Part shown: piece by piece, positions 22,972 to 32,804 of the stretch
How the letters are laid out: each line of letters begins with the position of its first letter
Numbering within the stretch: the first letter of the stretch is position 1
NCBI GenBank assembly: GCA_001683735.1
Contig: LUGG01000002.1
Location: forward strand, 3,100,001-3,164,000
Direction: 5' to 3'
DNA: 64,000 nucleotides
From: Grifola frondosa
Taxonomy: Eukaryota; Basidiomycota; Agaricomycetes; Polyporales; Grifolaceae
Notes under the pieces: generated by a model
What the model was told of the DNA's origin: nothing
Database searches by the model: none
The model's input: the letters and a program-made list of their open reading frames with translations, nothing else
Made by a program: the position numbers and the translations under genes

Positions 22972-23179
22972 GATGTTGACTTTATGCATATTTGAAAAAC
23001 ATTCAGAAAATATCGAAAAGTTAATAAAATGTATTTCATGGAATCGTGTATGATTCGCACATGATTTGTATATGAGATTTGAGTCGCGTGCCATGGCCAG
23101 AAATGTATTCATGAAATACATTTTAATTAACTTTTCGATATTTTCTGAATGTTTTCCAAATATGCATAAAGTCAACATC
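22972..23179. repeat. Inverted repeat with ~70-bp arms
   Basis: The left arm 22,972-23,040 (beginning GATGTTGACTTTATGCATAT) is matched in reverse complement by 23,110-23,179 with few differences. A spacer of 69 bp separates them. The right arm ends three bases before the recognisable KDZ transposase tail begins at 23,182. It could form a large hairpin, or reflect an inverted duplication at a breakpoint. Confidence 0.9.
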
Positions 23180-23181
23180 AA

Positions 23182-24690
23182 GCAATTGAACAGTTCTTTG
23201 GCTTCTGGAGTGAGCAGAAGCATGCAGATTCTGGTAAGCACTACCTTATATTTACAACTTAATACTAATGCATTGCAGGCAAATTCATCTTCAATAACTA
23301 CAAGCAAGCTCTCGACATCATTGCAGAAGGAACCCGCAAACTCAAAATGTATGTGCAGCAGCTCAAAACCAGTGATGATGACTATGATGACTAACTTAGA
23401 CAAGAGCACACGTCATCTACTTGCATTGAAGGCAGAATCACTGGAACTCCTCAAAAAGGTGAATTATATGGCAGTGCTGGATCATCTTGAGGCCACTGGG
23501 TAAGTTGATGTCCTTGATGTTGAACATTTACTGATTTATTTCTAGAACAGATGCTTGCACTTCTGAGATGGCATTCAAAGCTGTAAATAATCCAAATCTC
23601 CATAATTGCATGGATGAGAAGAAGGCCAGAAAGATTTAAAATGCCTATCATACATAAAGAAGAGGTCATTTGTCTCGAAGATAAGCTTGAGACTGTTGAC
23701 TGCTGGCTACCAGGCATGCCAAAGTTCAAGAAGATGATTGTGGAGCTTAGACAGTGAGACTATCATTTGGCTCTCAATAATATCGAACACCTTGTGGTTC
23801 AGAGATTGTAGAGCTTACAAAGCTTGAAATGAATGGCATAGGTACATCTACTATTGTTAATGAGATCTTGTTTAACAGACTTGCAGGTTACAAACTCTGC
23901 AAAAAGATTGAAAAGGTCCTATGAGCATGTGCAGGAGCCATTCACAAGGCTCTAACAGAATATAACAAGCACACTGCAAAATTAACCCCCCTCCTCGTCC
24001 TGAACTATCTTGGAATGACATCATGGAGATGGTCTCCTAGCCAACTTCAATCTTCTTTGCAATGCTTAACAGGATGTCCGAGAGCTGCCTTGGGCCCAGT
24101 GAGTCAACCACAATGTCATGAACACCTGCTTCAATGTGAAGCAGGCATGGGAGGAGATAGCATGTCTGAACATTAAGGTCAGTCTCTTTACTTGGATGGT
24201 GGACCAGCATGTCAACTTCTATTGTGCCATTCAGGGCTGCTATCTTGTTGATGCTCCACTTGCTTATGAGCTCTCCATCTGATGGCAGTATTATGATAAG
24301 ATTCATGAGAAGATGGTTTAGTGATTGTACAAGGTGTCAAAACTTTACTGAAAGCCTGAGCTCTGGTCAATGACTGGGTAGGGATGTAGTGCTTATGGCT
24401 GATATTCCTCCATCATTGTAGACTGTCTTCACTATCGCTAATGATGCTGCTGATGAGAGTGAAGATGAGAGTGAGATTCCTGGTGTTATGAATGAGGAGA
24501 ATGCAGGAAACCTTGTGGACTTCATTGACAATCTAGGCATCCATATGAGTGAGTAGCAGTTCTAACATTACTATGATGATTCAATGAATGACTATCAGTA
24601 CAGAATGATACTGGAGAAATGGTTAGCACCCCTTCAGAAAGTGTGAAGCATGTAGATACATGAATTGCTATTTGGTGAATTACTGTACCA
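23182..24690 (+). pseudogene. KDZ transposase, C-terminal remnant
   Basis: C-terminal tail of a KDZ transposase, different from the one at 32,805. The frame starts ATT GAA CAG at about 23,183 and reads IEQFFGFWSEQKHADS. A short intron (GTAAGC...GCATTGCAG, about 23,234-23,279) follows, then GKFIFNNYKQALDIIAEGTR and KLKMYVQQLKTSDDDYDD. Further on come VELTKLEMNGIGTSTIV, CKKIEKVL*ACAGAIHKALT and EYNKHTAKL, then LNIKVSLFTWMVDQHVNF, all in the expected order of the KDZ tail. Stops and shifts are frequent. The catalytic core and cysteine cluster are missing, and the relic begins at the inverted repeat. Confidence 0.75.
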
Positions 24691-24715
24691 ACTCACATGC
24701 TTCACCCAGTTCTCA

Positions 24716-25480
24716 GAGCCCATTCAGTCATACCACCTGTGACTTACAGTCAGCCGGTGATCAATTTTTTTTGTTGTCACAGGCCAGCTGGTCCGGCTGG
24801 AATTTCGGTATTTTCTATAATTACAGCCCGGCCAAATGCCTGTGATAACAGTGCAGCTGGTTCGGTACAAGAAAATACACCAGAATTTCAGGTAATACTC
24901 GGTAAATTGTATAAATTTCCCGAAAATTAATACTGAAGTTCAGGTGAGGGTCCGGGAATCTGAGGGATTTAATGTGTACTCTTCAATTTGAGTCGGTACT
25001 TTGTACATTTATTCATGCCCAGAAATTTTAGTTCAAACACCAAAGATTTACCCTGGTACTTTAAACCAAATACTGAAAATGTATGGTTTCGGTGTTTGAG
25101 CCAATATTGATAGCCCGATGTTTGAACTAACACCAGAGGATTACTGAGAGATTCAGTCAAAATACCAAAAATGTATCACTCCAGTATTTGAGCTGATATT
25201 CATAACCTGACATTTTAGTTCAAATGCCGGAGATTTACCGAGAGATTTGGTCAAAATACTGAAAATGTATGGCTTTGGTATTTGAGTAGATATTCATATT
25301 CTGGCATTTGAATTCAAATACTGAAGATTTAGCATGAGACTTTAGACCAAATGCCGGAACTTTACCCTGGAACTTTAGACCCAATACTGAAAATGTATAG
25401 TTTCGGTATTTGAGCGGATATTCATGGTTCAAAATCTTAGTTTAGATACCAGAATTTTATCCGGGAATTTTCATTTGAAC
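24716..25480 (+). repeat. KDZ-type end with tandem subterminal repeats
   Basis: It starts GAGCCCATTCAGTCA, shared with 2051 and 27,792, and includes the block CTGGTCCGGCTGG, so it is a diverged element end. From about 25,000 a degenerate tandem repeat follows. The anchor AAAATGTAT recurs at 25,076, 25,167, 25,262 and 25,390, giving units of about 91, 95 and 128 bp that contain GTATTTGAG, GATATTCAT and TTCAAATNCCGGA. Such subterminal arrays are usual transposase-binding regions. Confidence 0.7.
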
Positions 25481-26195
25481 ACCGAACATGTTTGATGCTT
25501 TGCAGTCTGGCAACTGAGTTCATTCTTTTACCGCCCAGCAAATTGATGATAAAGATGGAGTATGTTTTAAATTTAGCCACTATATGTTGTTTTCTCCATT
25601 GCTTCCTCAATTCTTCACAGATTTTCTTCATCTTAGACTTATCTGAAAGTGTTCAATTAGTAGAATCTGACTACATGTACAATTTTGTATATCATTGCAA
25701 TAAAAACATACCATTTCAGTGTGACTTTCCACAATGTTCTGCAAATTGAAAAGTGAATACTGCACCAATTATGATGAATAAGACATATTTGGAAGGGTGG
25801 AATTTGTCCAAATAAGGCTCACTTTTTCCGAAAGAATCTGTCCGATATTCACTTCATAACATTTCCAGATGGTAAGGATCCACTGGTGCAAAGTAGCCCA
25901 GGGCACAAATGAACACTGCTTCACCTCTTCATGCCTCACTGCTTGTATCTTTTCTTGGTTGTACTTGTATTCTGTAGTGACTTGCTCCCAAAATGAGAAT
26001 CTCTTGTTTTCATTTCAATTGGCTCCTTATCTGTAATTCATATAAGCCTCAAGCAAACAATAAATTCCAGAGCACATTTGTTCCACCTTGCATTCTGTGT
26101 CTCTTCACTACATTGTTCTGAAGAGTTCAAACTGATATTGCTTTTAATCCATCAAGTGTCTTCCATTTACCCTACACCATTTTCAGTCCTCACTC
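25481..26195. other. No recognised gene
   Basis: AT-rich DNA between the subterminal repeats and the decayed cargo gene. The short frames, such as 25,492-25,749, show no domain. Confidence 0.4.
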
Positions 26196-26889
26196 ATGTC
26201 TCAAGCACCACTTACTGATGATGCTGCTACCCAGAACATCATCCGGGAGACCTATTTTTGCATCACTGCCACTGAGATGCAGGTCTGTGGGTGATGCATT
26301 TGGCAAGCTGCCTAAGCCTACCTGGAGCATCCAGATGAGTTGACCTACCTATGCTGGGTGCAAGGTTCATTTTTGTTAACAATACTAACTGCTGGAGCAA
26401 ATTTATATAAAGGATATTCTTGGCAAAATGTACATCACCACCTACAAACCCTACATTCCCCAGATGGTCTCTATCCTCATTCACACAAACCTTGCTTGGG
26501 TCAACACCACTTACAATATTGACCCCACTGCATTGCCCCACCTCACTAGTGATCCTCCTTGCTTCCTAAAGCATTTGAATACATGGGATTATGCTATGCT
26601 TGGTGGACCTGGCTGGAGCATCCTCATCCTAATCCCTCTGACTTGGGGGAAAAATCCCCTTCTAAAATATGTGAGTGCCCCTTCTTGCTCCAGATCATGA
26701 CACTCATCATTATAGTGTGACCTGACATGCATCATGCATGTGGATTGGCAGGACATCAGTGAGCGTTTGAGTGCTCTTGATAATCATATCCAGGACTACA
26801 TCGAGATGCAGGATGAAAAGATCCAACAGTTGGAGATCACAGTCTGGGAGATGGAGAAGGATATGTTAAACTGGGAGGATAAAAATTAA
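26196..26889 (+). pseudogene. KDZ cargo gene, family 1, decayed copy
   Basis: A relative of the minus-strand gene at 28,606-29,417. It starts MSQAPLTDDAATQ and reaches FCITATEMQVCG, then a TGA and a TAA. AYLEHPDELTYLCWVQ follows, then an intron to DILGKMYITTYKPYIPQMV. After HLNTWDYAMLGGPGW and GKNPLLKY comes a second intron (GTGAGTGCC...GGCAG), and the C-terminal exon DISERLSALDNHIQDYIEMQ has heptad spacing, a probable coiled coil. The same exon order and phases as in the sister gene show common descent. The function of the family is unknown; two stops in the first exon make this copy dead. Confidence 0.65.
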
Positions 26890-26957
26890 TCGTAGTCCAC
26901 TGTACTTTCCATTTTGCACCAGCAGTACTTTGCACCAGTTATATCAAGATGCCATTA

Positions 26958-27333
26958 GTGTTGCTGCAGCTAAGTCAGGCCTAAATGATATATGACTCAT
27001 AACTTGTGCACTTTTTTAGATATTACAATGATCTTACTTTTATTTTGTAGCCTATATATAACCGCATAATCTTGCCACATATCAAAATGTTATACCTTGT
27101 ATCGATGGAGATATGGCCAAAAAGCCAATTGCAAAGTCTGACTTTTTAGTCAGCTTTTTTTGCCAATGTAACTGAAATTGAAACATATTCAAGATAATTA
27201 TGCAAATGGTGGTGTTACATTCAAATATATATACATCTTAGCTATTAATTTCAATTAAGATCATATTTATCTGCAAAACTCATGTCAGAATATCGAAAAA
27301 GCTGAAACAGGTGTGACTAAGCCATGGCAACAC
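26958..27333 (+). mobile_element. MITE copy C, full length
   Basis: Same family as 2911-3287. It begins GTGTTGCTGCAGCTAAGTCA and ends GCCATGGCAACAC, with flanking TA at 26,956-26,957 and 27,334-27,335. It lies directly after the decayed cargo gene. Confidence 0.85.
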
Positions 27334-27791
27334 TAGTGTGAGCAATGGCATGATGCCATTGCTCCACACCCTCCTCGAGAAGGTGTGTAGCTCTTGTCTG
27401 TGCAATGCATCAGCAAATTGTGCATGTACCTTAGATAGCTTTACATACAAATGTAAATTGAATCTTGTGATGCAAATTTGACAAGGATGGGAGTGAATTT
27501 GCCAGGCTCGATAAGGCACCTATTATAACATATAACGAATCACATAATGTGCAAGTCTTTGGATGTTATGCAATCTAGACATCCTCTTGCAAGCAAGGCT
27601 AAGATTTCAAAGAATTAGAAAGGAAGGTGGAGTATGAAAAATGTGCTGAAAAGTTGAGTATTTGCCAATGAGGCTGATTTAGCAAAGGTAGGTGTCATTT
27701 TGCATCACAATATGTAGTATATTTATTGACACATATAATATATAACAAACATGACAAGCACAATAAACAGTGCATATAAGAGTGGACAATG
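27334..27791. other. No recognised gene
   Basis: AT-rich sequence between a MITE and the left end of the large KDZ element, with no supported frame. Its last six bases (27,786-27,791, ACAATG) may be the target duplication of the KDZ insertion. Confidence 0.4.
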
Positions 27792-27885
27792 GAGCCCATT
27801 CAGTCACCCTCCCTGTTAGTAACAGCCAGCCAGAGTTCGGTGGAACCTGTGTTCACAGGCGAGCTGGTCCTGGCCGGATGAGCAT
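27792..27885 (+). repeat. Left terminal inverted repeat of the KDZ element
   Basis: It starts GAGCCCATTCAGTCACCCTC and contains TTCACAGGCGAGCTGGTCCT. The same start is found at 2051 and 24,716, which supports the tip position. The match to the right end fades after about 27,885, with a further shared GGTCCGGC block about 35 bp inside. Confidence 0.75.
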
Positions 27886-28139
27886 AATTTGCTATAATTG
27901 GGGTCCGGCTGGTGAGGTCTCGGTGCATTGTGACCTGCTGGTTTTTGAAAAGATTTACTTACATTCCGAAGATACTGATGATGCATTGATATTTCGGGGT
28001 TTGAGGGTATACACTGGACATTCACTTATGGTCCATTGTACACTTTAAAACTGCATTTAAATTTCGTCCATTGATCCATATTCAGACCAATCATATTGAC
28101 ACCCGATATTTATGTATATTTCATGATTATTATTGGCAT

Positions 28140-28410
28140 TACATTATGTACACCTCCAATATATTTATTGTCGGCGTTATAGTATATGCATCAAAAATAT
28201 ATTCATTCTCGGTGTTAGAGCACATATACCAAAAATATATTGACTCTCATGATTGAAGTATGTGCACCGATGATATACACATTGATCTATGTTGAACCAA
28301 AATTATATATATTCTTCAGTTATAGTACATGCACCAAAAATATATTCATTCTCAGTGTTACATTACATGCACCGAAAATATATTCACTCTGGGCATTACA
28401 AAACATGCAC
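28140..28410. repeat. Subterminal repeats of the KDZ left end
   Basis: Degenerate tandem units built from CACC[GA]AAAATATATTCA and CTCGGTGTTA-like motifs with a spacing of roughly 40-55 bp. The same motifs occur in the detached end at 2340-2520. They are candidate transposase-binding sites. Confidence 0.6.
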
Positions 28411-28605
28411 CGAAAATGAATTTATATCCGAAACATTCATCCTTGTGAATATTATCTGACATTGATCATGGTTACATTTGACTAAGGCAAGATTCAGTCA
28501 AGGCTTAGGTGAAAGGGCACAATGTCATATATGTGAAACACCGATGGACATTTACATTAACGCCGAGAATGAAGCCCTGTGCCGAAAGAATACTGGTGCA
28601 TTATA

Positions 28606-29417
28606 CTAATTAGCAGTGCATGACTCAAGTCCTTCCTCCTCCATGCGCCGAACGACCAATTCTAACTTGTGAATCCTCTTGTCCTGTGCCTCAAAATAAG
28701 CACACATGTCCTGCTCCAGAGCTAACACCTTCTCAGCTACTTCCTCCCAGTCACTTCGACCCATATGAGTCAGTTCACGCTAAGTTGAAATTAGTGAAAA
28801 TGAATGTGACAAACGCCGGCTCTTACATATTTGATCGTCGGGTCTTTCCACCACACCAGTGGAGACAGATGCTCATGCTTGAGCCAAGTCCACCAAGCAA
28901 ACCTTGAGCCAAGGTTACTGAATGCCGGAGGTAGGGGTGGGTGAGGACTATCCAGATGTGAGAGCGGTATCTCTTCAACATTGATGTTGCAGCTTTGGGC
29001 GTCCCAGACAAGTCTGTGATGGATCAAGCAGGTGACTGTGTGTGGAATGTATGGCTGAAAGCCAGTAAGATACATCTTGCCCAGAATATCTTTAATGTGG
29101 TACTATTGGCGTAGTTAGTCATGAACACTGACTGGTCATAAAAATGAACTCACCAACTCATGCTCAAGGCCTTGGTTCCATTGAAGGGAGGTGATCATGT
29201 CAGCTTTCTCGGGGTAGGCCCACAGAGCTTCCCAGAGACGCCACTCCCGGATTTCCATTTCAGTGGCAGTGATGCAAAATGAAGTTCCTTCGGATTTGCA
29301 TCCATCGGTGGTTGGGGTGGTTGGTGCACAGAAGAAGTGGATTGAGCAAGAGACATGGTAGATGAAGATGAAAAAAGATTGATCGCCTATATACAGAGTC
29401 ATTAGTGAAAAAGACAA
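28606..29417 (-). CDS. KDZ cargo gene, family 1 (coiled-coil end), start uncertain
   Basis: A three-exon gene. Exon 1 ends at 29,154 with WRLWEALWAYPEKADMITSL and GLEHEL. A 51-nt intron (29,153-29,103, GTGAGT...AATAG) joins to YHIKDILGKMYLTGFQPYIP. Exon 2 (29,102-28,827) contains FAWWTWLKHEHLSPLVWWKD. A 47-nt intron (28,826-28,780, GTAAGA...ACTTAG) joins to exon 3 (28,779-28,606), a heptad-like EEVAEKVLALEQDMCAYFEA stretch ending at TAG. The ATG comparable to the sister gene (MSLAQSTSSV, about 29,361) is one base out of frame with exon 1, so a frameshift or another start must be assumed. No known domain is present. The tryptophan-rich core and C-terminal coiled coil suggest a nucleic-acid or partner-binding protein, but this is inference. 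Confidence 0.6.
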
Positions 29418-29419
29418 TT

Positions 29420-29870
29420 AATTAAAGTTCAAGCTCCGACAGACAATGGCCACCTAAAAAGAACAATACCTGGACCTAACAATTGGGCTGCGCAGTTGAA
29501 CTGAATGATTGGACAGAACAATCAATGACCGAACACACCTGTGAATCCTGCCTGGGCTTCTGCACTGACCATCAATAAATCAAAACATAATCCATGCACT
29601 CATTGTTCCAAATGTAAATGCCGGGAGACTAACACCGAGGCTTCAACATGTAATGCCAATCGCCAACACCAAGAAATAAACACCTAGATTGAACCGTTGA
29701 AGCCTAGAGATCGCAAAGCACATAATTTGAGTCCGATTGTCGTGTCATAATACACTAGTATTACAACTCACCCTTAAATGTACAGAATTAATGATACTGG
29801 ATACATCATTAAATCGGTGTTCGGCGGTCTCCACCAAACTGAAATTCACAGGTGTTTTGCCATCAAGTCA
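29420..29870. repeat. KDZ-internal direct repeat, unit 1
   Basis: The segment is similar to 30,725-31,200. It contains CAAGCTCCGACA, CTAACAATTGGGC, GAGACTAACACCGAGGCT and, near its end, a CGGTGTTCGGCGGTCTCCAC block. It lies between two cargo genes and has no coding capacity. Dense ACACCGA motifs suggest duplicated regulatory or transposase-binding DNA. Confidence 0.7.
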
Positions 29871-30000
29871 GGTATACTCCCAAAACATGATGTACTTCAG
29901 GACATGTGCTCATGGTGTTACAATATATGCAATGAAAGTGATCGCATTCTGCCTTCACCCTGCTCACTTCACCAAACTGTTGACCACCATCTGGGCTGGA

Positions 30001-30527
30001 TCATTTGGATGACCGATCCACTGATCCCTCATCCTCTTCCTCCACCTGCACCAATCTGCTTGGCTCCCCTCCCTCCGATTCCTCCGATCCGACTTCACTC
30101 TGTACATCCCCAAACATGGTAACCACTGTGAAGGATATTAACTGAGTAAAACTGACATGAAATACAAGCTCACATCCCAGCATTTGCAGGTTCCACCAGT
30201 GACCAGCTGCTGCAGCGATCTTTGCTCTGAGGAAAAGTTCTGGACTGTCTGTCTCGGCATAGTGCAGCGCTCGTTCGAATGCGAAATGCATGTCCTTGCA
30301 CGTCTCTTCAGCTGTGAGGTGAGTGAGATGTTCAAAATTTAGAAGATCTACAAATACAAATCAGCCAGGATAGGGATCGAAATTAACCACATACCCAGGG
30401 CATCCCGGTAGATGTACACGAAAATGCCACTCCAGGCCCTGAATGCGAGCTTGAGGTCCTGTTCATCGGCAAATTCGATCAAATCGGCTGCTTGTCCAAT
30501 GATTTTGACAGTGTGGTTGTGGGGCAT
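30001..30527 (-). CDS. Small KDZ cargo gene, 131 aa, intact across three exons
   Basis: The ATG at 30,527-30,525 opens MPHNHTVKIIGQAADLIEFA. Exon 1 is 30,527-30,395. Intron 1 is 30,394-30,312 (GTATGT...TCACAG). Exon 2 (30,311-30,174) reads AEETCKDMHFAFERALHYAE. Intron 2 is 30,173-30,126 (GTGAGC...TCACAG). Exon 3 (30,125-30,001) ends in an acidic tail (VEEEDEGSVDRSSK) at TGA. The exons total 396 nt with consistent phases 1 and 1, and no lesion. I recognise no family. The product would be mostly helical with an acidic C-terminus. It sits between repeat units 1 and 2 inside the KDZ element. Being intact among decayed neighbours, it may be the best-preserved cargo. Confidence 0.7.
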
Positions 30528-30724
30528 GATGGTGGGAGATGGGCACAGAGAAGATTGATTGTTCCAAAGTCACATCTCTTATAAGACTCGTTATTAATAT
30601 CAATGGTCCGGACTGGATCGGATTTCAACTGCTGACCATGTCAATTGTGGTCCAACGTTTTCACACAAGACTCAATAACTGAGGAGGTCCAGATCCCTCT
30701 GGGTCTGTAAGTAAGAAGTCAATT

Positions 30725-31200
30725 GATTAAGACACAAGCTCCGACACACAATGGCAACCTCAACATAATAATACATAGGTCTAACAATTGGGCCATGCAG
30801 TTGAACCAAACAATTGGACCGAACAATTGGGCTAAACAATCGGTCTGAACAATCAATGACTATACACACCTGTGACTCCTGTCTCTGCTTTCTGTATTAT
30901 AATCACAGACCACCAATAAGTCAAAGAAGGCCTGGATATAATCAATGCATTCATTTTTCTAAATGTGAACACCAAGAGACTAACACCGAGGCTGCAGCAC
31001 CTAGCACCAATCACCAACACCGAGATATAAACATGGGGATCAAATCATTGAAACCTAGGATTCTGATTGTCCTTTCATGACTGACTAGTAGTACACCTCA
31101 GCCGTAATTGCAGAGAACTAATGACAGGATACAACATACAATCAAATGAGTGGCATTGATATTCGGCACTCTACATGTGCACCAGGCATTGCCGATGACC
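30725..31200. repeat. KDZ-internal direct repeat, unit 2
   Basis: Matches 29,420-29,870 over most of its length, including GAAC[CT]GAACAATTGG-like runs, AACACCGAGGCTGCAGC and ACACCGAGATATAAACA. A third, shorter and more diverged unit follows at 31,250-31,530. Confidence 0.7.
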
Positions 31201-31249
31201 GAGTGCTGAATGTGGATTTGGAACCCCAAATAGATACAAACAGTGGATT

Positions 31250-31530
31250 CATATCTGAATATGAATGCCGAGAGCCTAACACCAAAAGTGCAGGACCTAG
31301 GGTCGATCCTCAACACTAAGAAATGAAAGACAATTCAATCACAGAAAACCATGGAATGCAGAGCAAACAATTCCATTCAGATCATTATTCTGCAATCGAC
31401 TACTTGTACAGGTCAGACACAAACACATACATACAGAACTAACAAGCTAAGTGATACAGTCAAATGAGGGGCATTGGCATTTGACGGTCTCCACGAGCAC
31501 CCGGTGTTGGGGATGACCGAGGGTCAGGAG
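31250..31530. repeat. KDZ-internal direct repeat, unit 3 (partial)
   Basis: It shares GAGAGCCTAACACC, then ACAGAACTAA, AGTCAAATGAGGGGCATTGG and ACGGTCTCCACGAGCAC with units 1 and 2. It leads directly into the 3' end of the next cargo gene. Confidence 0.6.
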
Positions 31531-31540
31531 TGTGGTCACT

Positions 31541-32304
31541 TCATTCACCCTCCGAATTCTCAGCGAAGGCATCCAGCTTGTTCCCAGCCCAAACCTGCCC
31601 TTCCTTCCTCTGCCCACAGAGATGCTGAATCAAGAAGCCCGATGCAAAGTATTGCTCCAGTTGCGACTCGGTTAGGCCTGGGTGTCCGAGGGGCAAACTG
31701 TCACAGTAATCATTGTATGATGGGAATGGCAAGCTTCTCGGAGCAGGACCAGCCTCCGGAGACTCGAGGGGTGTGTGGTCGATGACACCTTCATCTTCTA
31801 TGGTGTAGAGCTCGGGCGAAATGATGACGGACTGAGGAGGGATTTCCACCTCGCCCATTCCACTCGGACAGCCTTTCGAGGGATCAGCGGGCTGGCTCTT
31901 TCATCTGCAACCAATTCACGCTAGTTGCAATGTCGGTGTTTGAAAACACCGAAATAAAAATATGGGACACACCGGTAACGGACACAATGCTGAAACTGCA
32001 TCCTGGAGTGCCGGGTAGAAGTGTGATTGAAACTCTAAATCTAATCCCACCTCCAACTTTCCATCCAAGTCCATACTTCTCACAATTATCGGCATCCTCT
32101 GGAGGCGTTGAAGCTCTCCCACGACCCTCACCATGATGTCTGCAATCAGCCCACTCAACTCAGTTTGGGAGAGCCCAGCAGTATGCGGCCCATAGCACCT
32201 GTGTCTAAAAAGAAAATAAGTCAGCAGGAAGAGCACGTGATTGATACATATGGTGCTCATAACAGGTCCCGGACTTGGGCAAAAACCCGGTGTTGGAATA
32301 TCAT
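31541..32304 (-). CDS. KDZ cargo gene, 209 aa, intact across three exons
   Basis: The ATG at 32,304 opens MIFQHRVFAQVRDL. Exon 1 is 32,304-32,264. A 59-nt intron (32,263-32,205, GTTATG...CTTTTTAG) leads to exon 2 (32,204-31,973), HRCYGPHTAGLSQTELSGLI through QRMPIIVRSMDLDGKLEV. The second intron (31,972-31,898, GTGTGT...GAAAG) is less certain: the stronger-looking TTGCAG acceptor just before would put a stop in frame, while AAAG keeps it open. Exon 3 (31,897-31,541) is Pro- and Glu-rich and ends at TGA. The total is 630 nt with no lesion. No domain is recognised. Confidence 0.6.
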
Positions 32305-32804
32305 GTGAAGGGAGTGACTGACATAATTCAGAAAGGGTCGATGGGGTCTCTCACTTCTAGAACAGTTGTATATGAATCATGACGGTGATCTGCAGTCAGA
32401 ATAAACTTCGTGATGCCAATGTGATTGGTTGGAGGGCCAGACATAGAAATTGTGCTGAGATAGCCGGTGGAACTGATCTTATGATCATTATTCCAGATCT
32501 AGAAGTAGCGGCACAAAAATAAGGTAGCTGCATCACAATCAGAATCAATGAAAAGGGCCAGGCCCGTAGCTTTCACACGTTCATCATTTCGCATCTCTGA
32601 CATTGATACAGTGTGGCCAAAAATGCACTGTCAGTCCAACAGGCACATGCTGACGATACTATAATGGAGATGTACTAATACCACATCTTCTTGTTCAAAC
32701 TTCAGTGGTCAAAGAGCGTGGAAGAATATGTTGTACTAAATATTATTAACTCCATTGATCTGACATAACTCAGTACCATTCAGCTATAACTGTGTCTAGC
32801 CAAG

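Noticed and set aside
22957..23503. Two frames of about 150 codons on opposite strands with similar peptides (FSECF)
   Set aside because: The similarity comes from the inverted repeat at 22,972-23,179; the real coding signal is the KDZ tail in a third frame.
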